Below, one piece after another: positions 56,262-64,000 of a DNA stretch of 64,000 nucleotides. The notes below the pieces were generated by a model, which saw only the letters and a program-made list of their open reading frames with translations, did no database searches and had not been told where the DNA came from. Positions within the stretch are counted from its first letter, which is position 1, and the number at the start of each line of letters is the position of its first letter. Position numbers and translations under genes: made by a program. The DNA is from Alnus glutinosa. Lineage: Eukaryota; Streptophyta; Magnoliopsida; Fagales; Betulaceae. The stretch lies in contig NC_084888.1 in assembly GCF_958979055.1 (NCBI RefSeq), positions 33,074,804 through 33,138,803 of the forward strand. The letters are read 5' to 3'.

Positions 56262-59200
56262 AAAGCTTTATTGAACAGCATGAAGTTTTTAACTCCCAAC
56301 CCTCCTCTAGGAATGGAGGAGCAAATAGTCTTCCATTTCACCAATTGAAACTTAGGCTCACCACTTATTCCATCCCAAAAAAAGTCCCTTTGAAGACATT
56401 CCAATCTTCTAGCTATACCGGCTGGTAAAGGAAAAGGGGACAAGAAGTACGTGGGGAAATGCTCTTCCCAATCCAAAGAAACTAGAGATTTATAATCCTA
56501 GACATGGAGGGCAGGTCTTAGTTATTGGACCAAGTGAAAGAACCTCCACTCTTCAAAAAAAAAAAAGAGAAAGAACCTCCAACCGACAGAATATCCATCA
56601 ACCCTTGCTTTGAAATGAAATATGAAAATTCCCTCATGGCAGAGGTTGTTGCAACTTTCATTTGGGAAGTGAGTAACATTGAAGTTTCCCCCAATGCACC
56701 AAGGAACTTCTCACCAACTAAAAACCCCTAATAACTCCCGAAAAATCCCAAACAAACTGGTCCAAAACATATTTGAATACAGATGAGATAGAAAAAGTAC
56801 CCACCACCTCTTCAATGCATTATGCTACACATTTATCCCACGTTAAAAGAATACCCCCTGAGGTAGGCAAAACAAACTGTCCCGTGAAGGGTGCACCTCA
56901 CAAGCCCAGCTGAAATCTGCTCCTTTTTGTTTCTTGCAAACACACGATGTCAGGCTTCCAAATTTTCAATAAGTTGCCAATGTTGAACCTTTTCCTTACA
57001 TTCCTCAAAAATTCTATCTAATCATTTTCAAATTCATAATGGGGTAGAAGCCTTGCCACAAGACCGAGAAGCACGGGGTTGGAATGGATTCCTCTTGGAG
57101 TCATAGTTCATTGAGCAAGATAAATTAAGAAGTTCCTTAACTCCTTTAACCCCACTCCCTCTCTTTTTTTAAGGAGCCCAACTTTCTATTATAACCCTTA
57201 CAATTGGATTCAATTGCAGAGAATAAATATGAAACCTCCTATCAAAGCCTTCTTATGAAACCCCCGAGAATATTTCTAGCCCATACATACGTCTCTTGAA
57301 CCAATTTGACCTCTCAAGTTATCGCGCACAAGAGGTTGAGGAATTGAGAGGTGAGATCTCGGGAGCAATACAAAGGGCACCCTCTTTGCAAGACGAGGGA
57401 ACCACATAAACTAGGCTGGAGGGCTTAGTATCTGCTATGACGGCTCCCACAAAAAAATTAAACACGCCCCTATCGAAACCATACTTAGGGCCATGTGGAT
57501 CCTCTAGTAAAGGCAAACTTTCACTCCTCTCAAATTCTCAAGGGTCCCCACTAGACAAAGCAACCAATGGGAGAATCCTACTATTATTTTTTGGGAGAGA
57601 TAATGAACTTGGGAAGAAGAAAAGGAGCTGTGTCGGAGATAACAAACCTCGGCGTCCATCACTGATGGAGAAGACCCAGCCACCGATAAGATTATAACCA
57701 TGCTTGCCGTCTTTTTTGACACTATCACTGACATTGCACTGGGTTTCATTAACAATTCAACTGCCATAGAGGAGTCATGCGACACAATGAAGAGCATCGT
57801 CGACCCACAAATGGTCCGATAAATGGACCACTCTCCCGAAAATGAAAGTCGACCCGAGAAACGCAACTCAAGCCACATGCCTGTTAACAAACGCAAGCTG
57901 AAGCCCACTGCAATTCTAGCCTTTGGGCAGCACAAATATGAAGCATCGAGATTCGCAACTCGGGCCACATGCCTGTTAACAAACACATGTTGAAGCCCAC
58001 TACAATTCCCACCTTCAGGTGGGCACAAATGTAAAGCCCACTCAATAATAAAATTCTGGAGTGAAGCGCATTGGTAGCAAGAGGGGAGGGCTGTGAGAAC
58101 CTAGAGAAGGGCCTGATGCTCTAACAATTTCCTTAGAGCAAGGTGTCCTTAAATGACATGCGCATGTGTATTTCACTGGGCCCAAAACACCACCAGTACT
58201 ATCACATTCTATTCCCTTGGGCTCACCCTACTCTGGGGTCTTATGAAGATTATTTACGCATTGTACCCACACAGAAGCCACTTGAGCTTGAGCTTGAGCA
58301 TTTACCCATATGACGTGGTGCTTTCCTTTAACGTCTACGCAAACACTCAAATGAGGTCCTTTGTCAGCGCCTTGAAGAGTACTAGAAAGGTACTATTTTG
58401 GCTTTGTGTAGCCGCCACGAAGGAAAATACAATGCTCCCGCCTTCTTGCCCTTATCGTCTTTTGTTTACATGATTCAAGCATTGGGAGGAACAACGGCAT
58501 TGGTAGCACTAAATGGTTGCACTGTTGCACTATGCGTCTAAAGGGCCAAACATTACGGTGAGCCACAACAAAAGCCCTGTCAACATCCCTATCATTGGAA
58601 GTAGTCGGGCCACCATGTATGGCAACCACTTGAGCAAAAGAGCGATTCACAGGAACCGACTGAGACTCTGATGGGCGTAAAACGAGAGCCAAAGGTGCAC
58701 GTTTCATGGAAAAATATGAAAACAACAAATACTGCCACCCCTCCACGAACCCACACCAACCCCATTTCTTCTTTCCATTGGGAACAAGAATAAATCCCAT
58801 CAGCCCACTATTGGTGAACTCTTCAATGGCCATGTAGCTCCCGTGATGATTACTGAACCGCTAACCCAAGAAGGCTCTCTGAGAATCTCTAAACTTGGAA
58901 CAAAACCTAAGTTGTTTTCCATTCTAGCCACCGCGTCAACCGTCGAAAGTAACCAAAAAGCTCCATCTCTCCCTAGAAAGATTGAACGAAGATAACTCTT
59001 CCCTTATTCCACTATTCTTAGCCTGAAGGAATTTCCCCCTGGCTCGATAATGAACTCAAAAGATTTCGCTTCTACGAATAAAAAGCTCCCCATGGGGTCT
59101 TCGTTAAACTAACAGACTCAACGAAGCAGAACCCACGCACCAAACTCCTCAGACAGTGTCAACAACATCATCCCATGACACACAAGCAACCAAACAAGAA

Positions 59201-59300
59201 CCAAATGAGCTAAAATGCAAAGAAATCCAAACACTCTCGGGATGGATCCAGCAATGAACACCTAAGAGACCCCCTAATCAGAAGAACAAATCAACCACAT
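56262..59300 (-). mobile_element. Old, deleted LINE with ORF1 and endonuclease remnants
   Basis: Minus strand, 5' to 3': ORF1-like frame 58393-58833 with the SFAQVV motif; further decayed frames around 57504-58028; an endonuclease motif PDIVCLQETK (about 56928-56957) and GGNFNVTHF (about 56665-56700), the APE-type endonuclease signatures; then at 56255-56476 a reverse-transcriptase C-terminal block ending RRLECLQRDFFWDG and GGLGVKNFMLFNKALI. The reverse-transcriptase core is missing. The copy was later hit by the retroposon at 55118-56247. Confidence 0.7.
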
Positions 59301-59722
59301 AAAAAAGAACTCACCCAATTCGTTAGAGACCCTTTTTCCATTCACTTCTATTCCAAGCTATATAAACGTAAAAAAATAATGCTCATTCCTTTTTCTAGTA
59401 TTAGGGGTTGGAAACATGCACCGTCTATCCTTCTTTTGTTTTTTCTTTTTTGCAAGTACTTTACTACACGTCTGTCATTAACAAAACAGAAAGGGTTGAA
59501 ATTAATTAAGTGCTTTTCCAGAGTTCCTCCTCCCCAAGTTAACCCCTTCAACTAATACTCCATCAAATCTTACTTAGTATATCAAACAATTGTATTAATT
59601 ATTAGTTTCTAGTCTTTCAGCAAGGAAATGCTAGCCAGTGGTAATCAAGCAATCATGAGAAAAATTACAAAACATCATTGATATTAAAATTTAATGCAAG
59701 CACAAATATATACCTGAAACTT

Positions 59723-62700
59723 TCAAACTAGATTAACTTCAAGAACGGCAAGATCCAGTTGCATCTCATGGTCCAGGGCCGTGTCCATTGGAGAAGCTTT
59801 AAACAAAGCAGATGGAGTATAGCTAAGCTGGTAATTTACTAGCATTGGCCCAAAAATGTTGAACCTTCCAGCACTACTGAAAGCAACTTCTGCATCAGAA
59901 GACTTCTTAAAAACCACTCTAGCACGGCTTGTATCGCGATCAACTTCTGTTTCAGATTCCTTCAGTGGTCCAAAACGCCTAAATGTCTTATTCAGGTTTG
60001 TTTCTGAAGGAACAGAATTCACCTCAGAGAAGTTCATTACAATCTCAGCAGGTGAATTCTCATCCACATAGCCAACAGGTTTCTCAGTTGCCACAGCATG
60101 ATTGCCATCCGAATATCGCTTCCTGGAATATGGCCTACGACTCCCTTGAAGAGAATTTTCTAATTGAACAGGGACAATTTGATAATCTCTTTTTCTGCTT
60201 CTACGTGAAGGTTGCTCTTCAGAACCATTTTGGATGACCCTGTCTGTCCAGTAAGTGTCACTCATATCCTCAAATTCAAATGTTTCAGGTGACCCAGCAA
60301 CAGGATGGGGTGTTTTTTTTCTTTTACCACCAACTTTGTCCATAGCCAAAAAATCTCTTTCAGAATATTGTCTTGATGCTTCTGAATTTCTAAAGTTAGA
60401 GAAGAAACTAACAACAACATTCAAGAAACCATATCCTCTCATGGGATCTTGTGCTGCTATCTGTAGTTGTGATAACAAATCCTCTAATGATGAGTACTCT
60501 GTTGAAACAATCATCCTTCCTCTTTGGGCATCCTCAGAATCTTGGAAGGAAACATCAGCTTCATCCCCAGCAGCTATGTCATTGTTTCCATCTAGCTTCT
60601 GGAACCTCTCACTATTACTTTTCAAGATAGCAGGAGACCCAGTCAGTTGGCTTGCAACTCTCCGTATACAGTCACCAATTTTAAATGATGGCTTGGGGAA
60701 AGAAGGTGGAGTGGTACTAGAAACTTTTGCAAAGGAAATGGTCTTCCTTCCATCTTGTGGCACATGGTCATCATGGTAATCAACAGACTTTCGTTTCTTG
60801 CCAGCGGATAATGAAACCGGAACACCAGTTGTCTTCCCATCCGACAAATTATCACCATCGGGAGAATCTATCATCCCACCCATTAATTCGGACAATCTTC
60901 TTTCTTTCTTTTTGTAATATACATCATCTTTCAAATTATGTTTACGTTTATGAGTAGAGTTGTTCTGGCTTTTCAAAATCTCCTGTTTAAAGGAAGTTAA
61001 CTCATCATCCTTATAAAGAGTAGTGGCATGCTCATACATTTCACTTGAATGCTCTCTGTCCTCATAAACTAAAGTGTCTGTGTCACTCTCCAACAACTGT
61101 CCACAACCTTGGAATTCTGGCAAACTACAATAACCCTTTAATCGATAAAAGGCCAGCAACTGAGCCTTGGCTATCACAAGCTCCAAGCGATCACCCCCAC
61201 CAGATGGGAACTGTGCCAAAGCTTTCACATATTCGATTAAATTATCAGGTTCAAAGGAACTAGCACTAGCAAATCCATCCACTCCTTCTCTTATACTTGA
61301 TTCTTGATGGATCCCAGCGTTCTCAACAATCTGGAATTTAATATCTTCATAGGCATCATTTGGCATGCAAGAGCATGCTAAGCCAAACTCTACTCGTCTT
61401 GAGACCTCTTCCAAAGCACAATCGACAGCATTCTGAAATGTTTCTGAATTGCTCTGCTTCTCTTCATGGGAGAAATGTGTTCGAAAAGGCTTTAACTGAG
61501 ATGCTTCATTCCAGGCAAACGTTCGATCCCCAAAATATGCTACCAAAAAATAGTCCTTTTTATAATGTTTCATTGCCTTCTCAGATGAATCCGAAGGATC
61601 AAATATCTGCCCAGGCCACCATGGGTGGCTCCTTACTTTACCCCATACTAAATCTGATACAGAGAATTCATCTTCATTTTCTGGTGGCAGCTGATAACTA
61701 GCTTGATGCACATCGACTACGTTTCCATGATTCAGAGTTGCCCGTTCAACAAATTTCTCTTCATCGGCTTTTGACTGTTCAGTATCAGTAATGTCTTCTT
61801 CAACTTCCAAGTCCTGCCCTCCATGCAAACCAACATATTCAGCTTTCATTACTTGTCCTTCTACTCCAACCTGTGGTCCGATTTTTGAATCAATTTGAGC
61901 AAGATCACTAGCCATGCTCTTCTCTAGGCACTCTTCAGACTCTACTGATCCTGATACTTCAATGTTGGAATTCAATGGCAGCTGATAATTAGCTTGATGC
62001 AATTCAACTATGCTTCTTTGATTCAAGGATGCCTGTTCAACAAATTTCTCTTCATCAGCTTTAGACTGTTCAGTATCAACAAATTTCTCTTCATCGGCTT
62101 TTGACTGTTCAGTATCAGTAATGTCTTCTTCAACTTCCATGTCCTGCCCCCCGTGCAAACCAACATGTTCAGCTTTCATTACTTGTCCTTCTACTCCAAC
62201 CTGTGGTTCGATTTTTGAATCAATTTGAGTGAGATCACCAGCCTTGCTCTTCTCTAGGCACTCTTCAGACTCTACTGATCCTGATACTTCAATGTTGGAA
62301 TTCAATGGCAGCTGATAATTAGCTTGATGCAATTCAACTATGCTTCTTTGATTCAAGGCTGCCTGTTCAACAAAATTCTCTTCATCAGCTTTAGACTGTT
62401 CAGTATCAACAAATTTCTCTTCATCAGCTGTTGACTGTTCAGTATCAATAATGTCTTCTTCAACTTCCATGTCCTGCCCCCCATGCAAACCAACATGTTT
62501 AGCTTTTGAGTGATAAATTGCTTGATGCACATCGACTACGTTTCCATGATTCAGAGTTGCCCGTTCAACAAATTTCTCTTCATCGGCTTTTGACTGTTCA
62601 ATATCAGTAATGTCTTCTTCAACTTCCAAGTCCTGCCCTCCATGCAACCCAACATGTTCAGCTTTCATTACTTGACCTTCTACTCCAACCTGTGGTCCGA

Positions 62701-63394
62701 TTTTTGAATCATTTTGAGTGAGATCACCAGCCATGCTCTTCTCTAGGCACTCTTCAGACTCTACTAATCCTGATACTTCAATGTTGGAATTCAATGGCAA
62801 CTGATAATTAGCTTGATGCAATTCACCTATGCTTCTTTGATTCAGGGCTGCCTGTTCAACAAAGTTCTCTTCATCAGCTTTAGACTGTTCAGTATCAACA
62901 AATTTCTCTTCATCTGCTTTTGCCTGTTCAGTATCAATAATGTCTTCTTCAACTTCCATGTCCTGCCCTCCATGCAAACCAACATGTTCAACTTTCATTA
63001 CTTGTCCTTCTACTCCAACCTGTGGTCCGATTTTTGAATCAATTTGAGCGAGATCACCAACCATGCTCTTCTCTAGGCACTCTTCAGACTCTACTGACCT
63101 TGATACTTCAATGTTGGAATTTAATGGCAGCTGATAATTAGCTTGATGCAATTCAACTATGCTTCTTTGATTCAGGGCTGCCTGTTCAACAAATTTCTCT
63201 TCATCAGCTTTAGATTGTTTAGTATCAACAAATTTCTCTTCATCGGCTTTTGCCTGTTCAGTATCAATAATGTCTTCTTCAACTTCCATGTCCTGCCCCC
63301 CATGCAAACCAACATGTTCAGCTTTCATTACTTGTCCTTCTACTCCAACCTGTGGTCCGATTTTTGAATCAATTTGAGTGAGATCACCAGCCAT
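59723..63394 (-). CDS. PWWP-domain chromatin protein with N-terminal tandem repeat array
   Basis: One open frame on the minus strand, 1223 residues from the first in-frame ATG (63394); an open frame continues upstream to 63481 and the true 5' end may lie outside the window. Residues 1 to ~561 are tandem acidic repeats of about 110 residues. The PWWP domain begins near residue 578 (VSDLVWGKVRSHPWWPGQIF; the HPWWP core at 590-594) and recognises methylated histone tails or DNA. A following region (LALIEYVKALAQ-type helices) and basic stretches (KKRKSVDYHD, RRSRKRDYQ) suggest nuclear location. Near residues 1133-1192 an RRM-like C-terminal block (FGPLKESETEVDRDTSRARV) matches the plant PDP family, which acts with FVE/MSI proteins in histone modification and flowering. 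The stop is followed by a likely 3' UTR intron. Confidence 0.85.
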   Translation of the reverse strand: MAGDLTQIDSKIGPQVGVEGQVMKAEHVGLHGGQDMEVEEDIIDTEQAKADEEKFVDTKQSKADEEKFVEQAALNQRSIVELHQANYQLPLNSNIEVSRSVESEECLEKSMVGDLAQIDSKIGPQVGVEGQVMKVEHVGLHGGQDMEVEEDIIDTEQAKADEEKFVDTEQSKADEENFVEQAALNQRSIGELHQANYQLPLNSNIEVSGLVESEECLEKSMAGDLTQNDSKIGPQVGVEGQVMKAEHVGLHGGQDLEVEEDITDIEQSKADEEKFVERATLNHGNVVDVHQAIYHSKAKHVGLHGGQDMEVEEDIIDTEQSTADEEKFVDTEQSKADEENFVEQAALNQRSIVELHQANYQLPLNSNIEVSGSVESEECLEKSKAGDLTQIDSKIEPQVGVEGQVMKAEHVGLHGGQDMEVEEDITDTEQSKADEEKFVDTEQSKADEEKFVEQASLNQRSIVELHQANYQLPLNSNIEVSGSVESEECLEKSMASDLAQIDSKIGPQVGVEGQVMKAEYVGLHGGQDLEVEEDITDTEQSKADEEKFVERATLNHGNVVDVHQASYQLPPENEDEFSVSDLVWGKVRSHPWWPGQIFDPSDSSEKAMKHYKKDYFLVAYFGDRTFAWNEASQLKPFRTHFSHEEKQSNSETFQNAVDCALEEVSRRVEFGLACSCMPNDAYEDIKFQIVENAGIHQESSIREGVDGFASASSFEPDNLIEYVKALAQFPSGGGDRLELVIAKAQLLAFYRLKGYCSLPEFQGCGQLLESDTDTLVYEDREHSSEMYEHATTLYKDDELTSFKQEILKSQNNSTHKRKHNLKDDVYYKKKERRLSELMGGMIDSPDGDNLSDGKTTGVPVSLSAGKKRKSVDYHDDHVPQDGRKTISFAKVSSTTPPSFPKPSFKIGDCIRRVASQLTGSPAILKSNSERFQKLDGNNDIAAGDEADVSFQDSEDAQRGRMIVSTEYSSLEDLLSQLQIAAQDPMRGYGFLNVVVSFFSNFRNSEASRQYSERDFLAMDKVGGKRKKTPHPVAGSPETFEFEDMSDTYWTDRVIQNGSEEQPSRRSRKRDYQIVPVQLENSLQGSRRPYSRKRYSDGNHAVATEKPVGYVDENSPAEIVMNFSEVNSVPSETNLNKTFRRFGPLKESETEVDRDTSRARVVFKKSSDAEVAFSSAGRFNIFGPMLVNYQLSYTPSALFKASPMDTALDHEMQLDLAVLEVNLV

Positions 63395-63481
63395 GCTCTT
63401 CTCTAGGCACTCTTCAGACTCTACTGATCCTGATACTTCAATGTTGGAATTCAATGGCAGCTGATAATTAGCTTGATGCAA
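61712..63481 (-). repeat. Coding higher-order repeat array in the PWWP gene
   Basis: Six units on the minus strand: R1 63481-63152, R2 63151-62822, R3 62821-62531, R4 62530-62333 (internally deleted), R5 62332-62003 and R6 62002-61712. Units R1, R2, R5 have 110 residues; R3 and R6 have 97 and end in a different tail (ERATLNHGNVVD). R1 and R2 differ at seven of 110 residues. Each unit contains LHQANYQLPLNSNIEVS, ESEECLEKS, KIGPQVGVEGQVMKAEHVGL and one or two TEQSKADEEKFV blocks. The pattern A-A-B, A(del)-A-B suggests duplication of a three-unit block. Confidence 0.95.
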
Positions 63482-63561
63482 TTCAGCTATGCTTCATTGA
63501 TTCAGGGCTGCCTGTTCAACAAAATTCTCTTCATCAGCTTTAGACTATTCAGTATCAGTAA
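63482..63561 (-). pseudogene. Decayed upstream copy of the PWWP repeat
   Basis: The repeat continues upstream of 63481 but carries TGA (CAATGAAGC, where other units have CAAAGAAGC) and TAG (GAATAGTC, where others have GAACAGTC). It stops at about 63561, within the repeat's AGTATCAGTAAT, and gives way to unrelated sequence. It therefore cannot be translated in the array frame. Confidence 0.85.
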
Positions 63562-64000
63562 TAGGGGTGTACACGAGCCGATCCTAAGCAGGTATTGGCT
63601 GTTCGGGATCGGCTCGTTTATGTAACAATGAAGCTAGCTCGAGCTCGACACGAGCCTAAATTTGGTGTGCGAGTTCAGCTCACTATGGATAAATTACTGA
63701 TCGAGCTCAAGCTCGATCATTTTGGTCGATCCTGAGCTCGAATACTCGGCTCGAGCTCAGCCCGAGGGAAAAAATTTAAACAAATACAAACACAATATAA
63801 GCACTACTACATCGAGAATCCTAAAACCAATACACTAGAACCAATCAACAAATCCCACACACAAAATCCAGAAAAGCAAAGGATAGGAAACTAGAACGCA
63901 AACCTGATGGAACAGAGCTGAAGCCAGTATCGAGGAGAAGCAGATGGGCCTGCAAGAACCAGTGGACGACAACGTTGGGTCCTCGTACTTGTGCTTGTTG
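63562..64000. mobile_element. Probable mobile element, hAT-like end, cut by window edge
   Basis: Directly after the repeat comes AGGGGTGTACACGAGCCGAT, typical of ends of plant hAT-family elements, then GC-rich GAGCTCGAGCTCG motifs up to about 63770. The other end and any duplication lie beyond the window, so the class is a guess. Confidence 0.45.

Noticed and set aside
62813..63367. Repeated plus-strand frames of 74 codons
   Set aside because: They occur at the same place in successive repeat units and are antisense to the PWWP coding repeats.
61712..63481. CRISPR-like or satellite array
   Set aside because: The regular repeat is in frame, codes for protein and joins the PWWP domain without a break.

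Overview
The window is nuclear DNA of a flowering plant, most likely a woody eudicot. It holds spliced genes with AT-rich introns, plant-only families (a LOB-domain transcription factor, a long P-class PPR protein) and a dense load of plant mobile elements (LINEs, MITEs, a Cassandra TRIM carrying 5S sequence). I cannot name the species from the sequence; a rosid tree, perhaps Fagales, is a guess.

Six protein-coding genes can be modelled with confidence. (1) 1163-9475, plus: an EF-hand-containing mitochondrial-carrier-family protein of the SAMTL type, 7 exons. (2) 11309-16369, minus: mitochondrial ATP synthase subunit d, 5 exons. (3) 21313-23023, minus: a LOB-domain protein of the LBD1/LBD11 type, 2 exons. 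(4) 43711-46029, minus: an intronless PPR protein. (5) 46362-48407, plus: a ureidoglycolate lyase/hydrolase-domain cupin protein, 3 exons, divergent from the PPR gene across 332 bp. (6) 59723-63394, minus: a PWWP-domain chromatin protein whose N-terminal half is an array of about 110-residue tandem repeats. The genes do not form a pathway. Genes 1 and 5 match the Arabidopsis neighbours At2g35800 and At2g35810, so part of the order looks like conserved synteny stretched by about 37 kb of inserted material.

Broken genes include a fragment of pyruvate dehydrogenase E1-alpha (about 32067-32373, minus) and an unidentified two-exon remnant (36782-38348, minus) whose roughly 90-bp intron was inflated by a LINE.

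Most of the rest is mobile DNA. One LINE family, recognised by a conserved GGGGCGCC-containing 3' tail and a zinc-binding reverse-transcriptase C-terminus, is present in at least ten pieces, several with clear target-site duplications (TSDs). Two copies carry only an ORF1-like region and the tail. Three further retroposons, two of them tail-less and A-tailed, have no recognisable coding region but have 13-15 bp TSDs. Two miniature LTR elements are complete: a 594-bp Cassandra with ATTTT repeats and a 273-bp SMART/TRIM-type element with ATTTA repeats. More than a dozen MITE or foldback elements fill introns and intergenic DNA. The most unusual structures are the higher-order repeat array in the PWWP gene, its apparent interruption by a mobile element at about 63562, and the frame-shifting 31/33-bp duplication that rewrote the end of the carrier gene.
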